Part shown: positions 1 through 11,880 of the stretch, one piece after another | How positions within the stretch are numbered: the first letter of the stretch is position 1 | Layout of the letters: each line of letters starts with the position of its first letter | NCBI GenBank assembly: GCA_022605955.1 | Contig: JAKCOZ010000005.1 | Span: forward strand, 55,134,750-55,198,749 | Direction of reading: 5' to 3' | Length of the DNA: 64,000 nt | From: Rallus limicola | Taxonomy: Eukaryota > Chordata > Aves > Gruiformes > Rallidae | The notes under the pieces: generated by a model | Seen by the model: the letters and a program-made list of their open reading frames with translations, nothing else | Databases searched by the model: none | What the model was told of the DNA's origin: nothing | Position numbers and translations under genes: made by a program

Positions 1-3000
1 GGGGGTGGGTGCTGATGCATGAAGATGCCCAGATGCCCCTCAAGATGCCACTGCTTTCCAGAAGAACAGGAACACCACCTCTAGCAAATTTGGGCACACC
101 TACCCAAATCCTTCCATCTTTTAAAAAGGGACAACTTTCCAGAGTATAAGGGAACTGGCTCATCTAAATACAAGTGGTTCTAATTAAGGCAAGAAGCCAA
201 ATTAAGGCCTTGAACCTGCATGTTCTTGTACTTGCACAAGAGCTCCCTCAAAGTCCAGGATGATGAGGTGTGCAGAGGGCAAAAGCAATTCTCCACACAC
301 GTTTGGAACGAGCACCTCGCGCTCTTGATCTGCCTCAGATGTGTAGCCACATGAGTTTTTACACATCCTCCAGTTAAACCTCAGTGAAATTTAGCACTTA
401 GGGCATCATGTGGAGTTGTCCGTTTGCCCGTTTCTCCGTGGGTCTCTCAACCACGTAAACGGTGCTTCCTCAAAGACAGTAGAAGCATCCTTGGAAATTC
501 CTTCTCTGGAGGATGCTGTGAGTGTTGTTTCATTTGGATTTTAAGATGGGCAGTAAGAAACCTGGAAAAGGGATGTCAGCTTGTATGTGAAAAGCAGCTG
601 AGTCACCAGACCAGTCCCACAAGCTCTTTGCTTGACCTTCATTTCTAGGACACTTCCTCCCTTGCAAAATGGAGATAATACATGCCCATGTCATCAGGTG
701 TGCTGTGAATGAATTCATTAGCACTGGCAAGGTATTCCAATGGTAGATTCATTTCATAACTAATGGCAATTAAAATGTTTAATAGCATCCAGAGTGATAA
801 CTAGAGGTTCATTCAGTGCAAAGTTCTCTCACTGGTTCGCCCATAAATACGCAATTATTGGTCTGCTTAATTTTTGTTGTTGGGGTTCTTTTTTAATAAT
901 CCCTAAGGACCTTGTCCACATTTTAATAAAGTCCCTGGCTGCATTTCTTAAAAAGAAATGTACATTTTGCCATTTCTACTCAAATATGTTTTTTCCTTCA
1001 CGTTTCCAAATCACACACAGCTTCAACAGAATGGCCAAGCAAAAAACTTCCCCAGCTCAGTGCCACAGTGTGAAAACCATCTTTGTGGGTGCATAAAGAG
1101 ACCTGCTATGCTCAGAAGCAGTTCTCCTCAAAATGAAGGCCCATTTGGGCTGCAAAATTAGCTCATTTGACTGAGAAACAGCTTACACATCTCTCTACTT
1201 TAGTAAATGGGCTTGGATTTGGGATCTTGGTGCACAAAAAGTGTCCCAAGTGTTAAAAGTCCTGTGTTTCATTGATAATAGCTTATACTTCTCACACTGG
1301 AAAGCTTTTAGAATGACAAGTGAAAGGTTAAATACTGCCAGTGCTGTTTATATTAGTTGGCTTTTTTTTAATAGGCTTTATATAATAACTGTGATTCTAT
1401 GATTCCTGTAACAATTAATCCAAGCACAGAGGCTGAATCTATCTACAGTGCAAGAGGACAGCATGAAAAGAGACTATTTTATTTAAAAAAGGCACTCTGT
1501 TTAGAAAACCTTCAGTTGTGCAAAAAGAATCAGATGCCTTCCTTCTGTTGTGTTTCTTTAATAAAGAGCTGCAGTGAGCTGAGGGGAGTTGGGCAATTAT
1601 CCTGTTACACTGTAATTCGTGCTTCTTGATAATGCTCACATCAAAAAATGTTGGGCAGTTGCATTTCGATGAAATATTGGAATAAGTAAATAAATACAGT
1701 AAAATACTGGACTCGCTGATGTAGCCTGTGACTGTACTGCACAGACTACAGATGTACAACTTGGTCTGAATTTCTCATCAGATGTCAAACATGTAGATTT
1801 AGGGACTATATAAAGTAAATCACAGTGAATGCCCTAAATAAGGAGCTATAGAAACCTACTCCTGGCTCCATGCTTGGGTGGTACAGCAGTAGTCCATGCT
1901 CAGCAGTAGTCCAAAAGCCTACAAATAGTCCAAAAGCAAAGTAGGATACATGGAAAAATATGCTGGGACTAAAAACAAACATTACAAGGACCAAAGTGGG
2001 GCTGAAGTTGCTGCTTTCCTTCACCTCACGAAAGATAAGAGTGTGAGAGGATGAGGTGAAACCACATCCTCTCAAAGGCAGTAAAAGGAGGAGACATGTA
2101 GCACTCAAGTCCTAGATGGACACTAATGCCCTGGGCATCCTCCTGTGCCTACACAGCCCTGAGGACTGTCCCAGCACACAGGACATGTGAGCACTGCACC
2201 CGTCACCGTCACTGCTCCATCCCCCTCCTCACAGCCACTGACAGGGCTGAAGAGCCAGTTTCTGCCTTTTCTTCTCTCCTGCAGACTTTGGACCAGCCCT
2301 GATCCCTGATTCCTGACCCCTGATCCCAGCACTGCCTGGAGAAGGGAAGCAGAAAGACAAGCCAGAGCATCGGTCATGGCTCTGCTCCTCAGATGAAGGC
2401 CAGCAGCCAGCCCCACTCTCCCCCATCCTTGCTGCAGCAAGTTTCAAATAAACTAGCAGATTATTTTATCTGTCACCTACACCTCATCCTGATGGCTCTG
2501 GTAGGAAGAGAAGAACTTCAGGGCTTGGAGGATATTCTCTGGGTCTCATCCACAGACTTGGCACAAAATACTCTCTAGGCAGACACCAACCAGCTTTGGG
2601 TGGCCAAACCAAGACACCTCGGAAGGATTCTGCTCTCACTAACTGGGTTGTCGCCACCTCCTGAACTCAGACCCCTCTTGGTGTTCAATGTTGCCGTATC
2701 AATCGAGATACCACATCGATTGAGGCAGCCACATCGCTGATCCACCTAAAAGAGGCACCAAGAAACAGGCACAGTGAGCACAGGAAAAGGTATGGGCAGG
2801 GTTGTGGTATTTACAGTCTGCTGCCTCTCTGCTGTGGATCCAAAAAGCTTTAATGGAGGTGGCACCTTACACCAGGAAGGAGCTGAAGAACTGACTGTCA
2901 CAGGTTAGAGCAGCTCAGACTTGAAATGTGGTTTTTGTTGCTTAAATGCAAGTGTCCAGTGTCACCTGAGATGTCCCTGGGCATCCCAGCTGGTCTCCAG

Positions 3001-3590
3001 CTGCTGAGCCATGGTGTCACAGATCTCCTGCGAGTCCTCTGCCAGACCCACCAGTGCTGCCCAAATATCTCAGGGACCCAAGGGCATCTCAGATGCTCCT
3101 GGCAACCATGTTCAGGCAACTGATTTGAACCCTGTACCACAGCATTGCATGGGGACAGGACACAGCTAAGAAATGACAAAAAAAAATAACAAACCACTCA
3201 GAAAGCATCTTCCCAGGTAACCCTCCCCAAAAATAGACCTCATCAAGGTGTTTATCAGTGAGTGCACACAAAAGGAGGGGTTTTTTTCCTCCTCAACAAC
3301 CTGTTGATACCAGATTTACCTAGATCATCAATATGAAAACAAACACAGAAGGCAGGCAAGCTTCCACAGAAAATCCTGATGACTCTGCTTCAAGTTGTGC
3401 TCCTTAGACACAGGCAGAAACCAGCGTGTCATTAACACACACACACACCCCTTACAGGGACAGACCTTAGAGAAATAAGGAGACAGCTCCTAGCACTGCT
3501 GTCTCTTGACAGAAAAATGAAAGCTCCAGGAGCTCCTCTCCTCCCATCAAAAATCCTTTCCCAAGCAGCCATCTGAGTAGGCGCAGGAGA
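1..3590. other. Intergenic 5' flank, no gene seen
   Basis: Ordinary mixed-composition DNA with only short, unrelated open frames. A MIR-like fragment sits at 640-760 and a CR1-like tail motif (GTGATTCTATGATTC) at about 1391-1405. A short inverted repeat, TCAATCGA/TCGATTGA, lies at 2699-2723. I see nothing else. Confidence 0.6.
640..760 (+). repeat. MIR-like SINE fragment
   Basis: Contains the MIR hallmark order: CTTCCTCCCTTGCAAAATGG, then AGATAATA, then a degenerate block matching the TGTGAATGAATT part of the 3' half. MIR-type SINEs are ancient and occur at low copy in birds (family knowledge). The match is by eye and diverged. Confidence 0.45.
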
Positions 3591-4204
3591 GGGGGAGCTG
3601 CGGGAAGAGCAGTGCTCCGCCAGTGAAGATGAGAAGAAGGAGGTGGGCACCGCGCCATCCCAGGGGACTCGCATCCTCCTGTACCATTAAGCCCGCGGGC
3701 AGATCAGCCGGGGCTCTGGGAGCAGGCAGGGGAGGGAGATGAAAGGCTCCTGGAAGGAATCAGGTGCAGAGGGTGGGCAGATGCTGCTAAAGAGCAAAGA
3801 GACCCGGCCAGGCTCATTTGTCTGGAAGGGAACCAGCAGGAACTTTCTTTTTATCTCCGATTGTGGATGTTAGGGTAGTTCCTAAAGGCCACAGCCAGTT
3901 TGGATCCCACCGCTCTGCCTCTCCCTGTCTGCACCGGGAGGGAAATCGTGGTGGAAAAATCCCCCACTGCGATGGCCACAGACCAGTTAACTCCCCTCTG
4001 CCTGTGGGACCCCGGTCAGGCCCTACCTCTCCCAGTGGCAACCCAACTGGGTGATGCTTTGTCTGTTTGTCCAACAACCAGTTGAACGTGGATGGGTGTT
4101 TCTGGCATGACCCACAGCTCTGCCCGCACCGGCCACTGCCTGTCTCTGCCTGGGGATTAGCCATGCTCCACCCGCTCTGCCTAGGATTTAATTCACCCCC
4201 TTGC

Positions 4205-4610
4205 CAGGCAGGGTAAGTGGGCCACAGCCCCGTCTGTCTGTCTGTCTGCCTGGCTACCTGGGGATTAGCCTGGCCCCACCTGGGCTGCCCCCAGCTCTGC
4301 TCACCAGGGTGGACCTGGCTCACACAGCTCTTTAACGAGTGGAATAGTGGGTCACAGCTGTCTGTCTGGGGAGAGACAGGTGGGCACTGCTTTGCCCACC
4401 CAACCACCATGTCTGTCTGTCTGTCTGTCTGCAAGGGCAGCCACACACTGCCATGTCTATCTAACTGTCTGGGAGGGGATGCCAGGCACAGCCCTGTCCA
4501 TCTGTCCGTCCATCAGAGATGCTGGGCATCACCACGTCTGCCTGTCCATGAGGGGATGCCAGGCACAGCCCTGTCCATCTGTCTGTCCCTGAGACAGGCC
4601 GGGCACTGTC
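4205..4610. repeat. TGTC/TGCC-rich degenerate minisatellite
   Basis: Contains runs of (CTGT)n at about 4230-4250 and 4410-4432. A unit starting AGGGGATGCCAGGCACAGCC occurs at 4474 and again at 4551 (period 77), embedded in further degenerate CTGTCCATCTGTC copies. The many Cys/Leu/Ser-rich open frames here are repeat-driven. Confidence 0.75.
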
Positions 4611-5345
4611 CCGCCCTGCCGGGGACCCGCCGCGCCTGGTGCAAGGCCGCCCGCAAACACGCACATACACCCCCCCCCCAACACACACACACCCCACAGC
4701 ACCCCGGGGGGCGGCGGGGGCGGCCCCGGCGGCGGCGGGGGAGGGCCGGGGAGGGGAGGGGCGGCCGCCGCCGGGGCCGAGCCTGGGGCGGGCAGCCCTC
4801 ACCGCTGGGCACCGGCACCGGGGCCGTCGTCGTCGTCCCCCTCCCCTTCCTTCTCCTCCCCCCGGCGGAGATTAAAAGCCGCTGGAAGGGGAATAGCCGG
4901 GATTAAGCCCGGGGGCCGCCGGGGGTGCTGCCAGCCGCCGGGGAGGGGGCGCGGGAGCCCGCCCCGCCGGGCAGCGAGCGGCCTCATTGTCTCCCGGTGC
5001 CAACACCGGGCGGGACCGCGGGGCCGGGCACACACAAAACACCAACAAAACCAACAAAATCTACCCCCATTCACCAGCCTATTTTCACCCGTAGGAGACG
5101 GCGGAGCGGGATCCCCCCCCTGCCCCGCCCCAGCCGGGCGGAGATGCGGGACTCCGGCTGGCAATCCTTCCCTCCCCCAAAAATCCCCATAAAATCAACC
5201 GTGAAACGCCCCCCCCCCCCCACCACCATCCCCCTCGGGTTACCGGCTTTGCAGTTCCAGGCTCGGGGGTGCCCCCCGCTCGGTTCAGGACAAAGATCTA
5301 CGGGGAAAGTTCCCCACGGGGGGATGATTTTCGGGGGGGGCGGGG
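4610..5345. promoter_or_regulatory. CpG-island-like block, candidate distal promoter
   Basis: Very GC- and CpG-rich (for example 4700-4990), about 8 kb upstream of the probable proximal promoter, flanked by CA (4660-4700), C and G runs. It includes a GGATTA core at 4899-4904. Mammalian OTX2 has alternative upstream first exons and a divergent noncoding transcript (established knowledge). This block could serve either role, but I see no exon with firm splice sites. Confidence 0.35.
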
Positions 5346-5956
5346 AGGGGGGGGGTGTGAAGGAGGGTGTCTACCCCCGTATATTTTCTTTTCATGAGGG
5401 AAAAACGGCGCTGCTCTGTTTGATATTGCTTTATTTGTAATTATCAAATCAACTTTGAGCAGGACTTGGTTTAACTCGGTGAAAGAAGCGCTCCGCATCC
5501 CCTACGCCCCGCTCCGCGGGCCGCGGAAGCACCGCGCGGCTCCAGGTGGACGGGACTGGACCGAGCGGGTCCTTTCCTAAGGAAAAAGGGGGGGGGGGAA
5601 ATAACAACCCCCACGAAAAACCCCAAACTGCCAGCGCTCGGTGTAAAAATACACCTCATCAGCAAATCGAGCAAATGAAAGTTTAACATTTTTAATTAGT
5701 ATTGTTATTATTATTTTAAATAAGCCCCAAAGAAATGCCTTAAGCGGAGGCGAACGCTGGCGCTTGGCAGCGCTGGGAATGAAGGGGGTTGGAGAGGGGA
5801 GGGGGAAAGGACTTTTCCCTTGGCTGTGGGGCACGGATTCGTTTGCAAACTGGAGCTTAACCGCTACCACCACCCCGCATTGTCATGCTCTTAAACATCC
5901 TGAATTAGGCAGCTCTTAAAAAGTCCCTTTAAACCCAGGCGGAGGATGGAGGGTGC

Positions 5957-5978
5957 GGGGGGGGGGGGGGGGGGGGGG
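5957..5978. repeat. Poly-G run of 22
   Basis: Uninterrupted G homopolymer within a wider G-rich region; likely to be length-variable and hard to sequence. Confidence 0.9.
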
Positions 5979-6019
5979 AGGCGAGCCCTATTTGCACAAC
6001 TTCTTGGGGTTGTGCTGCC

Positions 6020-6065
6020 GTTAAAAATAAATAAATAAATATAATAATCATAATAATAATACGAA
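6020..6065. repeat. AT-rich (AAAT)n/(AAT)n microsatellite
   Basis: AAATAAATAAATAAATATAAT-type repeat followed by ATAATAATA units. Confidence 0.85.
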
Positions 6066-6267
6066 ATGGGGAGGCGAGGCGGGGAGCTGGGGAAGGGGGG
6101 TGGGGGTGGGGGGGGGGAGAGAAGAAGCCACGGGGACGATGTTGCTGGGTTTTCTCGGTGGAGCGGGGGAGACGGCGGCGATGCCTGGGTGCTGCTGCTC
6201 CTGCTGCCGGAGGAGGGGATGAGCTGTGCCCGGGCAGGGCGGAGGGGGACGCGGGGTGCATCCCCCA

Positions 6268-6960
6268 TCACCTCTCAGGTACGAGCACTTCCATTGACAT
6301 TGATGTAACTACATTAGAGTTAATGGCAGCAGCCTGGTCCTCATTATTAATTGTCTTTGTGTTTGGATAAAGTATGTAATCTTCTCCTCAACCACACCAT
6401 TAAAATAGGTTGCCTTTTCAATTAAGAACTGTCTTGAGCACAGCAGTCAATTTTCCTAATGAAGATGCATTATATTTTCACTTTTTTTTTTTTATTTTAA
6501 TAATGGGAAAATTCCCACGTTTTCATTAGGCGTGATTACGGAGAAAGTACAAGAGGGGGGTTTGTCTAAACTAATGTGGCCCGTGTAGTGTATAAATACC
6601 AGGCTTTTAAATAAATTGAAATTTCATACAGATAAGACGCGAGGTTGGGGTACAAATACGCTCAGCTTCGCTTCCTTCAGATTAAAAAAATGCAGGGACC
6701 ATTCTTTAAAACGCACTTATCAGATGGAAAAATAACGATTAAAACAACTACAGTCGACTCTTAGCTGCAATTACTCGGGTAAACTTTTCACTCAAGCCTA
6801 GTTTGCTTACATTAAACCTGAGGATGATGCTTTAAAACAGACTTGCACTTTCTGCTAATGTGCAGCTTTGGGGAACAAATAGCACGGTTTAATCATGCAG
6901 AAACACACAGGAGCCAGAATAGTCTCACAATTAATTTACCAAAATAAACCCGAAGCTGCC
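6268..6960. promoter_or_regulatory. Candidate enhancer block upstream of OTX2
   Basis: High-complexity, AT-rich sequence between GC-rich tracts, with clustered homeodomain cores (TTAGAGTTAATGG, CATTATTAATTGTC, CCTAATGAAG, CATTAAAATAGG) and few simple repeats. The best part is 6268-6480; 6590-6960 continues in the same style. This texture is typical of vertebrate conserved noncoding elements near developmental genes. Conservation itself was not tested. Confidence 0.45.
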
Positions 6961-7659
6961 TTGCATTGTTTCATATTTAGCTTACACTCCTCTCCTTCCC
7001 CAGGAGGAAAAGAGCCCTAGTTCTTTAGAAAGGAAGGAAGGAAGGTTGGGGAGTTTTGGGGGAGTTGGGAATTTTTCTCCTTTCATTTTTTTTTTTTAAC
7101 GTTGTAAAAGAAATATTCCATCGCGTGGAAAGCAAGGAGTTAAATTTTCCATAGTGAGAGACACTTACAGAAAAGGAGGGGGGGGGGAAAAAAAAGGAGA
7201 GAAAGGAGAAAAACACACACTCCCCCCAAACACTAAAAGGGGGAAGAAAAACAAGAAAGAAAGGTGGGGAAAAAAAAACTAAAAGGCGGATATTTGTGAG
7301 CTGGAAGGGGACGGTATCTGGGTTTCACCGCAGTGTTGTACTTGTGGGATCTTTGTTACCGGACGCGCAGACACCCGCGGACGCACCAACCAGACCCTTC
7401 CCGCACGGAAAATGCCATTTGACACCATCTAATATTTAAGAAAGGAGAGGGGAATAAAAGCGGGGGAAAAAAAAAAAAAAAGCAATAGTAAAACAAAATA
7501 AATAATTAGATATAGTCTCCGGAGGTAGTTTTAAAGTTTCCGATAGGAAAAAGAACTGCCCGCAAGGGAGAATGAAGTTTACACATAGGAGTAATTTCTT
7601 ATTCACATGGTAACAACAGTTGGTTTCTGATCTTTCGCAAGCTTTCTGCGTTGTAGCTT

Positions 7660-7745
7660 TGTTTGGTTGGGGTGAAGGGGGTGTGGGGGGCTGCTTTGGG
7701 GGTTTCGGGGTTGGAGGGGAGGGGGGGGGAGGGGGATGTGGTGTA
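7660..7745 (+). repeat. G-rich tract with G-quadruplex potential
   Basis: At least six runs of four or more G within about 70 nt, separated by short T/C/A-containing loops. Confidence 0.7.
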
Positions 7746-7771
7746 TTTTTTTTAATGACCATTTGTTTCTC

Positions 7772-7905
7772 CACCAGCCAGCGGCTAAAGAAGATCTGCA
7801 AAGAATGGCAAAGAAGATTTTCGATTAAAACCTTAGCCCATCTCCGCGGATTACTTTATATCGATTCCTATATATATGGCTGCAATTGATGGGCTCTAAT
7901 TAGAA
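7772..7905. promoter_or_regulatory. Candidate regulatory block with OTX-type site
   Basis: Complex AT-rich stretch between G-rich tracts, with GGATTA at 7848-7853, TTCGATTAAAACC, GCAATTGATGG and TCTAATTAGAAA motifs. Confidence 0.35.
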
Positions 7906-8194
7906 ATCCAAAGGGCGGGGGGTGGGGGTGGGGGTAGTGGGGCGGGGGGGGGGGGGGTAAAGAAAAGTTCTTTCTGGGTCCCAATAAAAGGAGCTTTTCA
8001 TATACGGGAAATAAAGGTTGTAAAAGGTTACAAACGAAAGACCTAGTTTAAAGCTTCTCTGCGGTTTTCTTTTCTTCTTTCTTACAAAACCCCTTTTCTG
8101 GCTCTTTCTCTCCCTCTTCCCCCACCCCCCCCCCCCCCTCCCTTTCCTCCCCCCCTCGACCCCCTCATTTCTCCCAAGTTTGCCAACACGCAAG

Positions 8195-8330
8195 ATGCGG
8201 GACTGTAACTGTTATTTTAATATCTGGGTTGGGAGCTATAATCTGATTGCTGCAGAAAGCTGCTCATCAAGGTAACTTCATGGCCTGGAGAGAAAAATTA
8301 TGTAAACTGGCGGTATTAGCGCCTTTCATC
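8195..8330. promoter_or_regulatory. Candidate regulatory block
   Basis: High-complexity island (GCTATAATCTGATTGC, GCTGCTCATCAAGGTAAC, CGGTATTAGCGCC) ending at a CA repeat (8332-8360). No coding signal is seen. Confidence 0.3.
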
Positions 8331-8999
8331 AACACACACACACACACAGACACACACACCCCCCTTCCCCAGCCTCCCGCACCGGCCCCCGGGGGACGCC
8401 CCGCACCGGCCCCCACGCGTGTGCACCCACCCCCGCGCACAGCCTCCCCCAGAGATTTGTGTTTTATTTAATGCTGATGGTTTATTTCTCTATTTAATTC
8501 TAATTTTTTTTGGGGGGGGGGGCGGGTTTTTTTTTTTGGGGGTAGGCTAGGGGAGGGGGTACGCTTTCTCCCCCCCCTCCCCCCCGGCTGCACACAAGAC
8601 CTTCCCCCCACCCCCAGGTACAAGCCCCGACCTCACTTTCTCTGCTGCCGGAGCAGCGTTTTTAGGACTTGTCTGGCTCCGAGGTGAGCTGGGCAAATTG
8701 CAGATCGCCCTGAAATACCTCCACCATCACCCTTTCCTCTTCCTCCCCACCCCCCCCAAAATAGGTGGCGGTTCCACCATCCCTCTCCCAGACGCCTGGA
8801 AAAAGAGGGGGATTTGTTTATTTTTTTTATTAGTTTTAAATTTATTTATTTTTTAATTTTTTTTTTTTTTAGCTTTCGGGCATTTCTAAACAAATCCGAC
8901 CCTTTCTCGAAGTGACCAAATTTTGCCCCGACCTCTGGTTTTACAGCCCCAAATTGGGAGATTTTGGGATGAGGGGGAATGTTAAACTTAAAAAAAAAA

Positions 9000-9135
9000 T
9001 AATCAAAACAAACAAACAAACAAAAAAAAAACCCAAACCAAAACAACCCTCATAAAAACTCCAAACCAAACCAAACAAAAAAAAAAAAGCCACACCTTAA
9101 AAAAAAAAAAAAAGAAACCCAAAACCCCAACCCGC
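9000..9135 (+). repeat. A/C-rich low-complexity tract
   Basis: Irregular AAACAAACAAA, AAACCAAACC and AAAACCCC units with almost no G. Similar tracts recur at 11550-11660, 14525-14590, 21400-21437 and 42265-42315. Confidence 0.8.
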
Positions 9136-9139
9136 AATT

Positions 9140-9480
9140 GAATTGCAGATAAACTTCAAGGAAAGTCTGGAATATTTTAACTAGACACAAATCCGATGAG
9201 GGAAAAGCTTAAAAGTGCGGAGCATGCATCGCTTTCCGGAGCCGATCAGAGATATAAAGATGACAAAATAATACATCGGTTCATTTGGGGAGGTTTTTGC
9301 ATCCTTCCTTAGCTTGCACCCGACCTGAATTAATTATTAAATATATCTATATTTATATAGATATTATTTTTTTCCCCCCTTGGTCGTAATATCCAAGGGC
9401 AGGAGCTGAGCGCGATCCGCCTGGTGAGCGATACACACGGCAATAAAACCACTCGCGAAACAGGCCGCGTTAGGGAGAAG
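9140..9480. promoter_or_regulatory. Candidate regulatory block
   Basis: Complex sequence with AATACATCGGTTC, GAATTAATTATTAAATATATC and CGCGATCCGC motifs between A/C-rich and A/G-rich low-complexity tracts. Weak support. Confidence 0.25.
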
Positions 9481-9558
9481 AGTCGGAAATTAAATCAGAG
9501 GAAAGAGAAGTAAAAAAGGGAGAGAGAAAAGAGAAGAGGAGAAGAAACACAGCGATGC

Positions 9559-9564
<6 letters not shown>

Positions 9565-9588
<24 letters not shown>
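9565..9588. repeat. (GA)n microsatellite
   Basis: About 12 GA units, preceded by purine-rich sequence from 9490. Confidence 0.9.
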
Positions 9589-9589
<1 letters not shown>

Positions 9590-9716
9590 ATGGCTCTGTA
9601 ACACGATTGGCATCGGAAAGTTGGAAAACTTACTGAGAAGCAGAAGTTAACAGTTTCTTTTCATCCCAGAAGCAGATTTTGGTTCTCTGAGCACAAAGTT
9701 CTTAGAGGGCAGGAGG

Positions 9717-9740
9717 AAAAAAAAAAAAAAAAAAAAAAAA
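9717..9740. repeat. Poly-A run
   Basis: A run of about 24 with no repeat-element body next to it that I recognise. Confidence 0.9.
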
Positions 9741-10079
9741 TCACACATCTCCACTCACTCCCCGTTAGCCCCAGCTAGTCTGGCTCTCTGGGACTGTACC
9801 TGCTCTGAAACACGCTTTCCAAATGGACCAGAAGAGATTGAAAAGTTGGTTTTTGTCTTAAAAAAAAATAAAAATTAAAAATAACAAAAAAAAAAACCCA
9901 ACCCAAGTTCCTACAGCTGCAATGATTGTTATTAATTAATTTTTTTTTTTCAACTTTTCCGCGAGCTGCAGAAGGCAGAGGCAGCTGCAAAGTGTGTGCA
10001 GGATTGCTCCAGGAAAGAAGGTTTCCCCCCTTTTTTTCCCCCCTTTTCTCAGATCCAATCTTTGCAAGAGCCATTTCCG

Positions 10080-10350
10080 ACACATTGCTAAGCTAAAGGG
10101 AAATTCTCTTTGATAAAGCGGTGTTCCCAGCTTCTGGGTTTTAAAACCTAAATCTATATTCAAATCTGGCCTGAAGGTGTGTTCTGGGATTTATGAAAGC
10201 CTCTTAAAGGGGTAAATTTACCAAACCGTGACAAAATCATCACAATCTTACTTTAGACATCTGAAGTGGATGAGAATTTAAAGAGACCCTTGTTTATTTA
10301 AGTAACACTGTCCATCTCTGCCACTTGTTTTATTGGCCGCGTGAATTATT
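10080..10350. promoter_or_regulatory. Candidate regulatory block
   Basis: Complex AT-rich DNA (AAATCATCACAATCTTACTTT, TGTTTATTTAAGTAAC, TTTATTGGCCGCG) with no repeat or coding signal, bounded downstream by poly-G and C/T-rich tracts at 10370-10740. A GGATTA core lies nearby at 10826-10831. Confidence 0.3.
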
Positions 10351-11435
10351 CCCAACTTCTCAGGCTGGGAGGGGGAGGGGGGGGGGGGGGACGGGGTAGT
10401 GGGGGGGGGGGCAGAGGAAAAGGCTGGGATGTCCCTGCTATGTCCCTGCTGCCTTTGGCAGGCTGCAGGCAGGGCAGCAGCTCCGCCTGCCCATTGCCCC
10501 AAGGCCGGGCAGCCTGGGCAGATGCTGTCAGCCCGGCTGGGCTGCGATGGCTCCGCTTCCAAACCTGCTCTCCCAGCTACTTTCTTCAGGCACTGAATTT
10601 TATTTCTCTGCCTTGCTCAGCCTTCCTCTGCACAGCCCGGCTTCCTTCACCCCCCAAACACTTCTTTCTTTATTTATTTCTTTTTTTTTTTCCCCCCTCT
10701 CCTTTTTCTTTCCCCCCCCTTTTTTCCCTCCCCTCCCCCCCCTTTTTTAATTTTTTAATCGATTTCGAAAATACCCTCCTGGTCAGGATACACGGAAGGA
10801 ATTATCTCTTTCATTCTTCCAAGGTGGATTAAGGTTATTAAATAATATGTGGGGGCGGAGGCGATGGCAAAGGCGGGGGTGGGGTGGTGGGGGGTGGGGT
10901 ATGTGTGTGTGTGTGGGGGAGAGAGAAGGGTTCAATCGGGATATTTATGACCGGCGCTCTGCTAAAGGAGAGGCTGAGGGGTGGCGTGGCCGTGCCGATA
11001 CGCGGGGGAGGTGAGAGGGAAGGATTTGCCCTGCACGGATCTCTGTGCAAGGGTTGCTGTGGGAAGGGGAGGCGAGGTGGAGGGGGGGGGAAGAGGGTGA
11101 GGGATAGTGGGAAAGGACGGGGGGCTGCAGCAGCCTCTGGCTACCCCAAAAAAAAATGCCCAAACCGACCAACCAAAAGTCTTGTCGTGTGGGTCTACCC
11201 CTCCTTCCACATCCCCCCCCCCCCCTTCAAAAAGAAGAAGTCTCACTGCTCTGGGGCGGGGAAAAAAAAAAACCCAAAACACACACGCCAAGAAGTGTAG
11301 GAGACGGGGGTCCCGGGGGAGGGGGGAGGGGCGGGGGGAAGGAACCGGGAGTACCCGGGGTACCAACTTTCCGCGAAGCGGCCAAAGTGGGAGCGGCTCC
11401 GGCGGGCAGGGCTGCGGCTGCTCCTGTGCCAGGGG

Positions 11436-11460
11436 TTAGTTAGTTAGTTAGTTAGTTAGT
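11436..11460. repeat. (TTAG)n microsatellite
   Basis: Six TTAG units followed by TTTG/TTTA variants. This is not the telomeric TTAGGG repeat. Confidence 0.9.
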
Positions 11461-11554
11461 TTGTTTATTTGTTTAATTTCCCTCCTCCTCTCCCCTCCCT
11501 CCTTCCCTTCTGCCCCCCTCCTTCCTCCAGCTTTCTGGGAAGAAAGGAAGAAAA

Positions 11555-11660
11555 AACCCCAAAACACATTCCCTCCACCCTCCCCAAAAAAACCCCAAAC
11601 CTAAACCCCAAAAAATACCCCCAACCAACCCAAAAGCCACCCAACCAACCCAGCCCAACC
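11555..11660 (+). repeat. C/A-rich CCCCAAA-type tract
   Basis: Irregular CCCCAAAA, CCAACCAACCC units with almost no G or T; imperfectly telomere-like in composition but with no fixed unit. Confidence 0.75.
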
Positions 11661-11794
11661 CCGAGCATCCCAAACCTGCTCCTGCAAAAACCTCCAGCCA
11701 GGGCTGCACCGACAGCGCTCGGGATTGCGCTGAGAGTCCAAGGACAACCACATTGGATTGCAACCCGCAGCCAGGCTCAGGGAGAGCCACAAAG

Positions 11795-11880
11795 AGGCGA
11801 ATTAATTGCTATAACTTCATTAACATAGGTCACCCCCATTAAAATGATCGAGCCGCTGCGTTTTTTCCCCCTATTGTCAG
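11795..11880. promoter_or_regulatory. Candidate regulatory island near promoter
   Basis: Short AT-rich island (GCGAATTAATTGCTATAAC, TTCATTAACATAGGTCACC, CATTAAAATGATCG) in GC-rich flank about 0.8 kb upstream of the proximal promoter. It contains a nuclear-receptor half-site, AGGTCA, at 11827-11832. Confidence 0.4.

Noticed and set aside
2699..2723. 8 bp inverted repeat TCAATCGA/TCGATTGA
   Set aside because: Short enough to occur by chance in a 64 kb window.
11436..11460. Telomere-like array
   Set aside because: The unit is TTAG, not TTAGGG, and only six copies long; a plain microsatellite.
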